Assembly: GCF_000972845.2 (NCBI RefSeq)
Contig: NC_040028.1
Coordinates: forward strand, 21,033,582 to 21,097,581
Direction of reading: 5' to 3'
Origin: Larimichthys crocea
Taxonomy: Eukaryota; Chordata; Actinopteri; Sciaenidae
Length of the DNA stretch: 64,000 bases
Shown: positions 19,851-31,744 of the stretch, one piece after another
How the letters are laid out: every line of letters begins with the position of its first letter
Position numbering within the stretch: the first letter of the stretch is position 1
Translations under genes and position numbers: made by a program
Notes under the pieces: model-generated
What the model was told of the DNA's origin: nothing
The model's database searches: none
Seen by the model: the letters and a program-made list of their open reading frames with translations, nothing else

Positions 19851-20769
19851 CAGGGGTCTGGCCTGCCATCAATTATATCTGGCCCGCTAGATGACGTTGA
19901 TTTATTTTAAAATATATATATTTTTTAAATTATCTTTTAAACCTTGTGTTTTCTGTCAAAAAAACAACAATTCCACAGATTTCACAACATTTATTGAAAA
20001 GTAGCTGATAAGTAACGTGACAAAACAGCAGCCAGAATGTCCTGTGGAAAATGAAAGTGTCCTGTGGCCCTCATGCAACGGACAACGTGAACAAATATGT
20101 TTCATTAAATAAAAAAATTGAAAATAAATAAAAAAACAAACAAGGTGGGCTCAAATATCAAATAGCCTAACTAAAAAATGCGAATCAGCGGCATGGGGAA
20201 ACAGATCTGCCTGCTCCTGAATTAAGAAAGATGCTGCTGTCTGCATATCCATCCTCCAAGGATTTAGTTTTCTGTGTTTGCGCCTCTGTCCCGAGAGGAT
20301 ATGCGTTTTTGAAGTGGCCATGCTTTGTCTCGTGGTGTCTTCTAATACTGTATTCTTTACAAACTGCAACAACCTCGTTGGCATTAATAAATGCAGACTG
20401 GTCCTGTATTCGGAATCAACTTTTCTTTTTATGCCTTTTGACAACGACATTTTGCATCGATAGCTAGCAATCTTCAGCTGATGATTTCCACGGCATCCAA
20501 AACATAAAAAACTGGCAATTGTGTTCGTTAGTTACGGCAGGTTGGCTGTTTCATGACAGACTCCAGGAGATGCAGCAGTGGGCGTAAAAACAGCACATAG
20601 AAGCAAATTGATGTTTTAAATTAAATCAAATGCATTTTTAAAGTTAAATAACGTTTATTTTTAATAATAGAAAAACTTTTGTTTTCCAGTAGGAAAGCAT
20701 GGTCATGGCCCGCAATGGAATTGTCAGAAAAAAAATTGGCCCGGGTCCAAACTTATTTGCTGACCCCTG
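19851..20769 (-). mobile_element. hAT-family DNA transposon, degenerate
   Basis: The 919-bp element is bounded by terminal inverted repeats beginning CAGGGGTC and is flanked by a perfect 8-bp duplication GCTTAGGG (19843-19850 and 20770-20777), diagnostic of hAT insertion. Inside, the minus strand encodes MSLSKGIKRKVDSEYRTSLH and, in shifted frames, further pieces resembling the BED-finger end of fish hAT transposases. It is much shorter than an autonomous copy and frameshifted, so it is non-functional. Confidence 0.88.
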
Positions 20770-20777
20770 GCTTAGGG

Positions 20778-21700
20778 CTTCCATACAACCCAGATGATGA
20801 TGAAATAAACACAGTTTTGCATAAATGTGAACACTGAATAAATCCAGGTCCAAACTTCTTGTTTAATGTTCTTGACAGAGTTTTTTACAGAGAGAATCTC
20901 TTTTGACCGCTCCATGAATCAGAAAATACTGTCAGCCATAAAAAAAAATACATTTTCTCCATGTTTTTATGAACAAAGTGTATATATGAATGATATCTGA
21001 ACAAAGCCCTCTGTAAATCAGTATGAGCGAGCACTTGGAGCATTGAACTGCATTGTTTTTTTTTCTACACAAAGTGTCATGATGGTTGAGGTACTTCAAA
21101 TATCTCAAATACAGAGAAATGCATGTGTAATGTCACTGTTGTAAGTGCCCATAATACTGCATGTCACATTAAGTATGCATGTATACATTGCAGCGACCTC
21201 AGGTGTGACCTCTCGGGAGCTTGGCCAATGGTGTTTCGTTGTATCTCCACAGTAACGTTGTAACGATTTCAAACGTATTGCAGGTAAATGATGATATGAA
21301 TCAGACCAGTATTTGACAGTACGTTTTTTCTCCATCATCTTCCACTCATGGGAGGCTGAAGCTGTCGACCTATAAGAGACAGAATTTAAACCACTTGAAT
21401 GTCAGGCGGATCATTTACTCGACCTCACAAGTGTGTTTGAAAGCCTGAAGGGGTTTCCGAAGTCAAAGCTGGTTCAGCTTTCTTCCCTCCTGACAGGATT
21501 CGACCGCTGTGATTGCAGCTGTCATTATATTAATGCAATGACCTACTAACATCCCAGTCCTCATCATTTTTAAATGTCAAAGCTCCCCACAGAGGTTTTC
21601 AAACATGTGGCCTCCTGGTGAGGCTCATTGAAGAACACTGAATTAAACCGTGAACTGAGTTCAATGGCAAAAATCAAATAAATCGTCAGGAGTGGAGTGA
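20778..21700. other. Non-coding stretch
   Basis: AT-rich DNA with no recognised exon, RNA gene or named repeat. Confidence 0.4.
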
Positions 21701-21713
21701 ATATTATTATTAA

Positions 21714-22260
21714 TACTATTATACAGTAAAACACTGTAATATTTCAGAGCAAAACCTTTATTTCATATGCCATACATGTGGCATTTCTTTTGATGGATAA
21801 AAATTGTATTTACACGTTAAAATATGGAATAAAACACCAATCTTAACTGTAACAGTCAACACTACTAATTCAGTTTTACTAGAAAAGTAGAAAGTTACAC
21901 CGTATGTATCACGGTAAAGTTCTGGCAACAGCTGCCAGATTTTTACAGTTTACTTGAATTACTCAAATTTCAGGGACAAACCTTCAAAGAAATTTAAAGA
22001 AATTTATACAGAACAAAGTTGTATTTTATGAGACTGTTCATTTTACAGTAAAACACTGTAATATTTTATTTTATATGGCATTCATATGGTGTTTTCATTT
22101 CAGCGTTTCTTTTGATGGAAAAAAAAAACTTAAAATAAGTAAAATATGGAATAAAACATCAACCTTAAACATGAAATAAACAGTATTAATATCTTTTTAC
22201 CAGAAAATCAGAAAAGATTCTGGAAACGTTTGTTACTGTAGGATGATGATACAACTTTTC
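21714..22260. repeat. Dispersed repeat with ACAGTAAAACACTGTAAT motif, two linked copies
   Basis: ACAGTAAAACACTGTAATAT occurs at about 21724 and 22041, each followed by CATATGCCAT/CATATGGCAT and GTTTCTTTTGATGGA or close relatives. 21900-21950 (CACGGTAAAGTTCTGGCAAC) resembles a widespread fish DNA-transposon-derived repeat. The ends could not be fixed. Confidence 0.5.
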
Positions 22261-22519
22261 CAAGATATTCTGTAAATAAACAGAAGAGCTGACTTTATTT
22301 AAGAAGGCCACAAACACGATGAACTCATGAAGAAGTGTGTGCACGGCTGTGACGGCTCAACTCGACAGAAAGTCAAATGAAAGTGAAGAACGAGGGAGAA
22401 CTTTGCTCTGCAGGATGACTCGTGTTCATGTCAGAGCAGAAGGGGAGGGTCGGTCTGTCAGAGGAGGGTTCAGCTTGTTATTGAGGACGAGATCCAGTTG
22501 CAGACAAACAGCTGAGCGC

Positions 22520-22614
22520 TACCAGACATTTTAAAGACAGCCTGAGAAAACCCACACACAGAAACTACAAACTACAAACTCCAGACCTGAGCATGGTGTG
22601 ACTGATCATCAACG
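22520..22614 (+). other. Possible non-coding first exon
   Basis: A strong donor (CATCAACG|GTGAGTCC) follows a stretch with short stops in all frames, consistent with a 5'UTR exon. It could belong to the gene whose last exons are at 24145-25270, but no continuous coding path between them was established. Confidence 0.25.
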
Positions 22615-22985
22615 GTGAGTCCTTTAACAACTGAAGCTTTTGGCAGCAGCTGTGCGTCTGAATCAGTGAATGATAAAAGTGTTTGCACAGATTTGAGATT
22701 GTAACATTGTTGAGTCGACAAGTCACGACTCAAAACCCAGAAAACTTTCTTATCCTCTCTTGAATTTGTGAGTTCATGAAGTCAGAGTAAAGTTGTCAAA
22801 CCTGGTTGGCAACAAGAAGAAACAAAGACGTAGAACGAGAGAGAGACGTTTGTTTTTGCTGACTGTCAGAGTGACTCAGCATTTTCCTGCCAGGAAGCAC
22901 AGCGCTGTCTGCTGCCGGGTCTGAAGGCCTCGCTCAGGGCGTTAGACAAACCTCATGAGAAAGATACAGAGATGATAGTTTTATA

Positions 22986-22988
<3 letters not shown>

Positions 22989-23018
<30 letters not shown>
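22989..23018 (+). repeat. (GT)n microsatellite
   Basis: About 15 GT units. Confidence 0.95.
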
Positions 23019-23020
<2 letters not shown>

Positions 23021-23360
23021 CTCAGAGGATTTCAGCTCAGTGATTTTTTTTATACAAACATAAAAGCTGAGAACGTTAGATCAATATTTCAGTTCAGCTT
23101 TAAAAAAACTTAAGAACTTAGAAACTTGAATTCCCTGCAACAGTTTTCCTCCTCTGAGAAATAAATTTGTGTGTGAAATGATGAATTAAAATAATGATGA
23201 AATGTTGATAGAAACTTAAACTTAAAGTCCTCATGAAGTCAAATTTGATGTGTCCTCTGTCCTCCAGAGGCTGCTGCAGTCTTCTCTGTCCGGGCCTCAC
23301 CGATCACTGTACAGTATGAGCGGAGCGTAGCGCCCTGGTCGGGACGTGAGCCTTTGACGA

Positions 23361-23540
23361 GCTTGACGAGCCCCAGGTGTCCTTAACGACCCCCAGGTGT
23401 CCTTGACGACCCCCAGGTGTCCTTAACGACCACCAGGTGCCCTTAACGACCCCCAGGTGCCGTTAACAATCCCCAGGTGCCCTTAACGACCCCCAGGTGC
23501 CGTTAACAATCCCCAGGTGTCCTTAACGACCCCCAGGTGT
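23361..23540 (+). repeat. 20-bp tandem repeat, nine copies
   Basis: The unit CCTTAACGACCCCCAGGTGT repeats nine times with small substitutions (GCC/TCC, AACAATC/AACGACC). It is intergenic or intronic. Confidence 0.95.
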
Positions 23541-24144
23541 CCTTGTCCTCTGAGACCAACAGGGAACAACGTCACAGACCGAGCTGCTTCACAGACTTTA
23601 TGATGGAAACATTGATCAGTAGCAGTAGAGCTAAAGCTAATATGCTAAAGCTAACACAGCTAACACTGAGGATGCAGCTGGTTTGGAGCTAATGCTAATG
23701 TAGCTAGCTGCTAACATTAGCTAATGTTATGAACTTGCTATTGGCTACTGTAAAGGTAACCACTATCCACAGCACGTCCCTCCATAGACTCTAATTGTAT
23801 TACTGTAATTGGACTTCATTAGTCGTTAATAAATTTCCCTGTATTTGGAGGCGAGGGTGTTCATCATTAACCATTAACGAGAAATATGAACAGCAGCTGC
23901 TCCATGTAATAATTAATAAAGTACCTGATTTCATTATATCTCTGCCAAACGATAATGATAGTTCCCCTGAAACTGAAACTGAATTACTTCCAGCGTCCCG
24001 CGAGGCCTTCTGCTGCCAGAGAGCGATCGGCTCTGATTGGCTCCCCTGTGCCAACATGACCTCATTCAGGAAAACACAGAAACTCACCAAAGTCCTCACC
24101 ATTGATTGCTGACAGTCTGCTGTTGATGTCTTTCTAGCCTGCAG

Positions 24145-24696
24145 GTATGTGGTGCAGAAGATCCAGGCTGCAGTAAGAGGCGAGGCGCAGCCGGAGAAAA
24201 CCAGCACCACAGCATGTAGCCAGGCCAAAGGTGGGTTTAAATGATTCAAGAGTCCAAATCAATGAGCCCTGCTGAGGCTGCTGTCCAACACAGATTACTG
24301 ATGACTAACGAGTCAGGACTTCACAAACTGAGAAATTTGGAAACTGTCCTGAAATCCTAAAGCCCAGAGAGAAGCCTCAGACACAGAGACTACGTCCAGG
24401 TTTTAGACAGTCTGCGGGGACGTCACAGAGACTACGTCCAGGTTTTAGACAGTCTGCGGGGACGTCACAGAGACTACGTCCAGGTTTTAGACAGTCTGCG
24501 GGGACGTCACAGAGACTACGTCCAGGTCTTAGAGAGTCTCTGGGGACGTCACGGAGACTGAATGAGTCAGAAAGGTTCACGTTAACTTTCATGAATGAGA
24601 CAAAACGCCAATTCAGTCACATTAACACTTCCTCCAAATATTCCTCTAACTCACAGATCAGACCAGCCACCATGTCCTGACAGCTGGAGACAGCTT

Positions 24697-24753
<57 letters not shown>

Positions 24754-24896
24754 GACTCGCTCTTTGTTTCCTGAAACGATCATTTATTCCCTTTAATCCT
24801 CCGCCTGTATCCGGCCTTTCTGTAATGAAGGTTTCAGTTTGGTACGCCGATTCACGCAGCGTTGAACTGTTAGCTCCATGTGCTGCATTAAGCATG

Positions 24897-24940
<44 letters not shown>

Positions 24941-25270
24941 TCCTTAAAACGGATTTTAACCTAACAGCTGTTAGCTCGTCTAATACATTCACTGTCAGTG
25001 TTCAGTTGGTGAGCAGCAAATTTGGCTTCGTCCACGTGATTCAGCGCTACGTGCAGCATTTGTTAATGATTCAACAATCCACAATCTGACAGTCAGCGCT
25101 TAAAATGACGAGACTTCTGTTGGACGAGCTGATTATGAGCTCAAATTAAACCCGATTATCTGTCTTTGTCTCTCTCTGCAGCACCACAGGATGACTGGAT
25201 GAGCTCCGAGAAACCAGCCTTGGTTCCCCAGCCAGCAGACGAGGTCGTGAAGCAGGAGTGTGGATCCTGA
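24145..25270 (+). CDS. Unrecognised gene, last two coding exons (partial)
   Basis: Exon 24145-24230 has a pyrimidine tract and CAG acceptor and ends CCAAAG|GTGGGT. Exon 25182-25270 follows a TCTCTCTCTGCAG acceptor and ends in TGA. The phases join exactly: a final G plus CA makes Ala. The joined reading gives a 57-residue C-terminus, from YVVQKIQAAVRGEAQPEK through DDWMSSEKPALVPQ to VVKQECGS. KIQAAVRG is weakly like an IQ calmodulin-binding motif. An upstream exon near 23274-23346 could join through an alternative acceptor, but this is uncertain. No family recognised; the main support is splice-signal and phase agreement, so this could be spurious. Confidence 0.4.
24383..24562 (+). repeat. 42-bp minisatellite, locus 1 (about 4 copies)
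   Basis: Units read AGACTACGTCCAGGTTTTAG then ACAGTCTGCGGGGACGTCAC, 42 bp apart. The array lies in the intron between the two exons of the unrecognised plus-strand gene. Confidence 0.95.
24699..24751 (+). repeat. (GT)n microsatellite
   Basis: About 26 uninterrupted GT units. Confidence 0.97.
24899..24937 (+). repeat. (GT)n microsatellite
   Basis: About 19 GT units, ending in GCG. Confidence 0.97.
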
Positions 25271-26770
25271 AAGTAAACCGAGAGCTGGAGGCTCGAGTGA
25301 AGGTCCATGATGAGGAGACAAAAACACAAAACACACAGAAACAAACACACATCCACGAGGCTTCATCAACTTTTCAAACAATGAAGAGTCTCACCGATCC
25401 ACTCACACTAAAATCTATAAACCATCTGTAACTCCTCATCAGCCCGACGCACAAACACACAAACTCATCGCATCAAACCTCCACCGCCAACTTCCAGCTC
25501 TCAGTTTCCTTTCAGCCCGTTCGTCCTTCATCCAGCGGAGAGAGAGCAGTCCAAGTCGGCAGAGAGAATGAAAGCCTGATCATCAATTCCTCGTCACAGG
25601 AACCGATCAGTCCTGATCAATATAAAAAACTCTGCTGACGAAGCTGCACTGAATCATTTTCATGTTCTTTTCCTCTGTGAAACCTTTCAGTAAAGAAGAA
25701 AAGAGAATATCACTTGTGTCTATAAGTGTCTTCAGTGTTTTCAGATCAGACTGAGCTACAAGCTGCACAAACACTTCAAAATATAAGAATCCAGGACTGA
25801 CAGATATCCAGGAAAAAGACTGCATATGACCCAAAGAGGTCTGGGACCAGTTCAGCTACACATTCCCAACAGATCAGGTATATGGATTTCAGTAACACAT
25901 CTTTTAGTTTCATCACTACACACAAAAACACCCAAGAACCTTCTATAATTAAAGCTGCAGCTATACATATTCACATATATGTTTGTGAACTTTAGGACGG
26001 GTTGTTTTGGTGTCTACAGCTCTTTATTTCTACTATTAGTCCCATTATTATATTGTTGTTAAAGCAACATTATGTTTTTGTGATTTAGTGTAATCCCACT
26101 GTGTAACTATGTTCAGCTGTACTCGAGTATTTGTTCTGATTACATAACTTTGCATTTTTATACATTTCTCATATTTCCCTGAGATTGCTTTCTCGGCCTC
26201 AGCACAGCGTAGAGAACAAGATATTCATCCACATGTTTTATATTTTTTCTCCAGTATGATTGTTGTGCAGATGAGAAACTACTTTTGTTTGTTATGACTC
26301 TTTCCACGTACCTGCTGCTCATCTGTGGATGTTTCCATCGTGAGTTCACAGCTCCTCTGAAATGCAGGCATGAGATTTCTCTCATCTTCATACAACAGCT
26401 CTGTTTTTGCATGCGTGGACTATAAACTAACATCTGTTAATTAGGGACGTCCTTCTTTATTTACACAGGGTATAATCTCCATTCAAACCTCCTACAGACA
26501 AACACATCTGCACAATGCATTCAGATGTTCCCCGCAGCACAGCTGGCTGGCAAAGCCTATATAATCTGCTAATTAATCAGCAAAACACGACCTCAACAGC
26601 CAATCACAGAGACGTTACCGAGGTACGGGATGAAAGGTGGAAGAAGCATCCATCTGCTGATGCTGAGCGAGGAGACGCAAAGAGGGATCTTCATACACTG
26701 GCTCCAACTTCAAATGATCAAGTTTCTACATGGAAACTTTTAAACTTGAGACTCGATTTCTAAGCTACCA
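25271..26770. other. 3' flank of the plus-strand exons, no gene
   Basis: Probably 3'UTR for a few hundred bases, then intergenic. No clear AATAAA was seen close to the stop, and no further exon was recognised. Confidence 0.4.
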
Positions 26771-26771
26771 G

Positions 26772-26932
26772 CTTCCCAGACAGAAAACCAACTGAATCAA
26801 CATTTAATGTTTGACAACGTAAAGAATTATCAACATTGATTCAATGTTATCAGCCTTGAATATTCAGCCTCAACAAAAATAATGATTCTGATGGAATTTC
26901 AACATCGAATCAATGTTGCCATGATATCTGGG
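26772..26932. mobile_element. Short MITE-like repeat
   Basis: Bounded by CCCAGACAGA and ATATCTGGG, which are imperfect inverted ends. It contains repeated AACATTGATTCAATGTT and AACATCGAATCAATGTT palindromic words, a structure common in fish MITEs. Target duplication not established. Confidence 0.4.
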
Positions 26933-27515
26933 TTGTGTTGCACACTGTCTGTTATCAAAGGCTCAGAGGCATCTACGCACATGATGGCAGAGGAGCAGAG
27001 AGTGAAGAGGACGGGCATTGACAGGCATGAGTGGAGGAAAGCAACACAGTGAAGACTTTAAGACACCGACTTACTGACTGAAGCAACGTTTCCTACCATG
27101 AAATCAATTTAAACCGTGTTTTCCACTATATGTCCTCCACCTCAACTCTCTTTTCATTTAGAGTTTCCTGATGGACAGTGAAGTAAACTGCTGACAACTG
27201 TAGCTGCTGTTAGCTCATGTTAGCTCAGGCGTTTTAAACCACCAAGGTTTTTAGGCCCAGGGAGTGGGGGAAGCCAGTGTCATGCCAGAACCAGAGCTGG
27301 GCAAGAGAGCAATGAACCAGGGCTCAGCAGCTTCTACGGACATGATGGCAGAGGAGCAGAGAGTGAAGAGGACGCTGACAAAAACATTTTATGGAGGAAA
27401 TGTTTTCTGGTTTTCCCTCTGATGTCCTCCGGCTGCTCCGCCTCAACTCTCTGTGATTTACAGAGTTTATGATGGACAGTGAAGTAAACTGCTGACAGCT
27501 GTGTTAAGCCTCAGT

Positions 27516-27581
27516 CGTCAGCTTGGCAGTGAGCTCAGAGCGACGGGTACCCGTCGCTCTGAGCTCACTGCCAAGCTGACG
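27516..27581. repeat. Perfect 66-bp palindrome
   Basis: Two 33-bp arms meet at GGGT|ACCC (27545-27552) with no spacer. The left arm begins CGTCAGCTTGGCAGTGAGCT. Allowing one inserted base, pairing continues several bases further on each side. A degraded version lies at about 42266-42326 in the second copy of the repeat. Confidence 0.97.
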
Positions 27582-27666
27582 GACTGAGTGTTTGTACCAA
27601 CAGGCGTTATGGACGACCAGGAAGAAGAAGAGGAGGTAACCAGGCTCAGCAGCTTCTATGGACATG

Positions 27667-27804
27667 ATGGCAGAGGAGAAGAGAGTGAAGAGGACGCTGA
27701 CGGAGGAAGCTAAGAAGAGAAAAGGAGAGAGTGAGCGAGCAAGAAGCCGCCGGACAAGAGTAAATGTGGGACTGACTTTTAGTGGTTGGATTGGACCTCC
27801 CTAA
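27667..27804 (+). pseudogene. Short basic ORF in the interspersed repeat, transposon-derived fragment
   Basis: Encodes 45 residues starting [19 protein letters not shown] and continuing through RARSRRTRVNVGLTFSGW. From memory, sequences with RTRVNxGxxFxRW occur at the N-terminus of proteins encoded by fish transposable elements. The stop follows 8 residues after TFSGW, so the rest is missing. The copy near 42400 has single-base deletions that destroy the frame. I regard it as a remnant, not a working gene. Confidence 0.4.
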
Positions 27805-28359
27805 AATAAAGTATTCTGCTTAATGCCACTAAAAGTCAGATCGAATACATGAATCAGGCCACTGAATCATTATTCAACAGTGTTTTCACTTTTACATTTC
27901 AAACTGTTTCCTCTGCTGCAGCGCTCCGATGGAAACAAAACAAACATACTATTACACCATTATGTGTTCTGTCTCTGTCCATGTTTTGCGACTCTGAATT
28001 GAAATCCAGGAACCCAAACATACATTTTAGCAGTAAATATGAACAATTTGCTTCGCGATGCACAAAGAATCACAAATCCTCAGCAAATATCGCACAATCC
28101 TCTGTTCTCACCACCTCACCTCACAGTCAGGATGTGCAGAGGCGGCTGGAAGAGGCGGGAAGGTGTCGAGAGCTGCAGGTACACCGACCTGCTGCTGTCA
28201 GATGAGCAGGAGATGAGAACGAAGGTGAAGGTGAGGGTGAGCAGATGCATCGCTGCAGCTTGGTTATCTGTTGGCTGAGAGCCAGCTTGTGTCTCACACC
28301 TTGCATACTAACGTATACGTTAGTATATAAGAAATTCTCTTGGAATTCATATAGAAAAC

Positions 28360-28660
28360 TCACGGTGAACTCTCCCGCCTGAGTAAGTCCCTCTGTTTGT
28401 CTACAGTCATTATGTGATGAAATTTCAAGCAACCCACCACAGTATGGCAGTAGAAGGTTGTGTCTTTGACAACTTATGAGAACAGATCTTTGAAATTGTC
28501 TGTAAAACTCTCTGCAACCCAGTCGGTCCTGCAAAGCAGACGGTGATGGTGATGATGAACTCACAACACAATCTGACTTTAAGATTTACAAAGGAAACCA
28601 GGTGGAAACCCGCCAAAATAAAACCATAGATTTCACTGTAATTATGTATTTTGTTGAAGT
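28360..28660 (+). repeat. Dispersed GTAAGTCCCTCTG repeat family, copy 1
   Basis: Contains GAGTAAGTCCCTCTG, TTTCAAGCAACCCACC and GGAAACCAGGTGGAAACCCG in the order seen at 34785-35185. It lacks most of the 5' core ACTCTTCGGCGAACCAC. Confidence 0.6.
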
Positions 28661-29924
28661 GGTTCCAGTAGCTCTTTTGGTAATTGATCAATCATAAATC
28701 TAACAGCACGGTAATCTCTGCTGTGCTGACAATCCACAGGGACCAACCAACGTTACAAAACAATGTATTTTTTCACCACATTTATTATTCAGTATATCTG
28801 TAGATTTTAGGTTTTGTAGGTTTTTCCACATCGTTGTGCCTGAGGGAAGCCCTGAGGCTGCATAACAATAAAATATATAATAATATATCTATATATAAAT
28901 TCTCAGTACAAAGACTAATTGGCCTTGTTTGGCATTAGATAGCCTCAGTCTGTTGCAACGGCAGTGTCCAGGGGAAATGCTGAATTGGGCTGCAGATGTT
29001 ATGATGCTGCTTCAATGCTGTCTCTCCTTAAGGTTCATTCTTCTGATGATCTACTCTGTTGCTCTCTCAACAATCGAAACAGCCTCTGTTGGTGCCCTGT
29101 CAGCTTAGCCGAGCCTGTTAGCTCATGATGCTTTGACAGACGGTGGCTCTTTGTTCCTGACCTCAACAGGAAAACAAAGGCTGCTTCTAAAAACCTTTAC
29201 TTAAAGTCCAAGTGACAACCTAATTCTTGAAACATCAGCCACTTGAAGCTGGTTCCAGAAGTGAGTTGGTCTCCATAAGTTCCCATAGTTGTCCCGTGTC
29301 CATCCATGTGGGCAAAGAAAAGCATGAAGCAATCTGTGGTTACAACAGAAAGCTGAGGCAACAAGGGAAGCACACGAGACTGCTGCTCAGCTCCATGATG
29401 ATGAAGAACAATCAACGTCAATCTGATACTGAAGACGACAACGCCGTTTCTGAGAAAGACGTTTGTCTTTTGTAGCTCTGTCTAGTTTTTACTTGTTTGG
29501 ATGTATGTTGCTGGTATTTGATGATGTTCTACTCATGTCCCCGTAAACCATGAAGGTGTGACAGTGAGCCAACATGTGCAACCAGGACCGTGTAATGACT
29601 GCAACTGTTATTTTCATGATTAATTGAGTTATTTGGTCACTGGTCACTGTTTGCTAAAGCCCAAAGTGACGAATTCAAATGTCTAAAAAAAAATAGTTCA
29701 GATTTGAGAAGTTACAGAAGTTTTGCTCTGCTCAAAAACAGAAAGAAACTCAATCACAAGTTGATTTCATTTTAAAACTTCCTCTTCAAAGATTTACTAA
29801 ATATGTGGCATGTGTAACATTTGAAAGAGTTTGATTCAAGACAACAAAACAGACAAATAGCACAGCACTTAAGTAAAGAGATATTTCCTTTATAAGAACA
29901 AACATCATTAAAATGAATTCAGTC

Positions 29925-30140
29925 AGTCCTCCATGCCAACTCTTCGGCAAACACTCCCCCAGAAAACAGCTTCCATCTGGGCAGTGAGAGCCGGGTAAGT
30001 CCCTTGGTGATTGCGTAATGATACTTCTAGCAACCCACACTGATCTAACAAACAAAAGTATTGTGGTATTAGGTTGTTTCAATTCATATGAGAATATATC
30101 TTAGAAGTTCGAATGCCAACTCTTTGGCGAACACTAACAG
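29925..30140 (+). repeat. Dispersed repeat family, copy 2
   Basis: Contains AACTCTTCGGCAAACACTCC, CATCTGGGCAGTGAGAGCCG, GGTAAGTCCC and CTAGCAACCCACACTG. A second short core, CAACTCTTTGGCGAACACTA, lies at about 30118. Confidence 0.6.
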
Positions 30141-30409
30141 CCTTTATTTAACGTGTTTTGATTCACTGGGAATGATTTTAACAAGATGGGTGCTCTGAAG
30201 TCTAGAGGGTTAAAGAAATGCTCATTAACTAAATAATTAGTTGACGATTAATTAAATAGTTGACAACTAATTGACAAATATCTGCAGGTGACATGTAAAA
30301 ACAAAGGCAGGCATGTTTGCTGTGTGTCAAATCAGGCGTTTTACAGTCTCACTCGATCTTCTGTTTATAATTCAGCCAGAAAAAGAAAATTGGCTTTCTC
30401 GTCCTTGTA

Positions 30410-30451
<42 letters not shown>
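30410..30451 (+). repeat. (CA)n microsatellite
   Basis: About 20 CA units. Confidence 0.97.
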
Positions 30452-30453
<2 letters not shown>

Positions 30454-30866
30454 CGAGGGTGAGAAAATTCATTTCAGACTGTGTTAAATGAAAAAAGATC
30501 CGTGACGCTCGGCGTCTCCAGGCAATACGACAAGACAAGGTGGAACAATTACCTGTTTAACACACACACAGAGAAAACCAGGACAGTGTGAGGAGACTGT
30601 GGCTTTGCAGACCAGTTTCTACTGAACTAAATGTTCGGTTATCCTCTCATTTGCTTTTTCAGAAAAACTTGTTAACATTGATTTAGACTGGGGGGGGTAG
30701 CTTCAAATCATTAAACCGTCTAGTCTTTGTCCAGGTGAGAAGTCTGTCAGAATAAATAGAAGAGCTGGAGGCAGCAAATAAAAGGTGGAAGGACACCATC
30801 TGTGATGGGAGAGGAAACGTTTAGCACCGTTTCAAAGAAAAAGCACAGCAGCACCTCTCAGACTTT

Positions 30867-31200
30867 CCTGATGCTGAAACAGACTCAGACTTCCTCTTCA
30901 CCCTCTACACCTCGGACAACACCACCCACTGCCACATCCAGAAGCCCTCCGATGACACAGCCGTCGTTGGACGTGTTTCTGAGCTGAACACCAGCAAACG
31001 AAGGAGATGATCGTCAACTTCAGGAGGAGAACATCTCACTCCACACCGGTAACATCCAGGGATCGGACATAGAGGTGGTGCAGAGCTGCAGATTCCTGAC
31101 TGACAACACAGGCGCTTTACAAGAAGGAGCCTGAGGTGCTTGTGTGTGCAGGGCTATATAAATGTATTTATATTTCCTTTCTGATTATTTACCATGTGCA
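30867..31200 (+). mobile_element. LINE reverse transcriptase remnant
   Basis: Plus-strand frames give LFTLYTSDN, then PSDDTAVVGRV, then SELNTSK, EMIVNFRRRTS and SCRFL, in the order found in the reverse transcriptase of fish non-LTR elements (the catalytic FADD is replaced by PSDD). There is an internal deletion and frameshift before LNTSK. Non-functional. Confidence 0.65.
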
Positions 31201-31744
31201 ATATTATTTATACCATGCCACTTACAATAAAGTACAATTAAAACAATACAGTATAATCTAATCTAACATGCGATATCACCTGGAACAAGATCGCACTTAA
31301 AGACTCGTTATCAGGTCGATGGTGCCTCTGTGATTTACAGAGTGTCCTGATGGTGTACGTTAAATCTATGCCTTATTCTTTAAGATGCCATGTGTTATAA
31401 ATACTGACATGCACACCACTCCTGCTCCTACACCACGCCTGCATGTCTAGCTCACCCAGCAGTTTTTGCTGCTGCTGTTTGACTTCAGGGAATAAAAATA
31501 ATTATGAAATCAACATGAGCCACAGAAGAGATGCAGACGGGTGGGAAAACTGCGTGATTATGAATTCTGTGTGTTTTCTTTCTCCACTCGTGAAAATTGG
31601 CTCATGCCTTCACCATCCTGACAAACGAGATACTGAAGGTCAGATTTACACGTGGGTAATGCTGACAGTGCCGACTGAAATATAATTTACTCTGCACCCC
31701 ACCGCTGCCTCTGGATAACAATATGATGCAGAATCACATTAAGA

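Larger units (their letters stand above)
27019..27804 (+). repeat. 0.8-kb interspersed repeat, copy A
   Basis: Nearly identical to 41755-42535 over most of its length. The phrase ATGGCAGAGGAGCAGAGAGT, or a close variant, occurs at about 26985, 27343 and 27667, so the element is internally repetitive. It carries a perfect 66-bp palindrome (27516-27581). Reversed partial relatives occur near 36960-37030 and 45670-45770. Confidence 0.8.

Noticed and set aside
23795..24249. Overlapping 105- and 149-codon ORFs on opposite strands
   Set aside because: Neither has recognisable content; only the 24145-24230 part has splice-site support, in a different frame.
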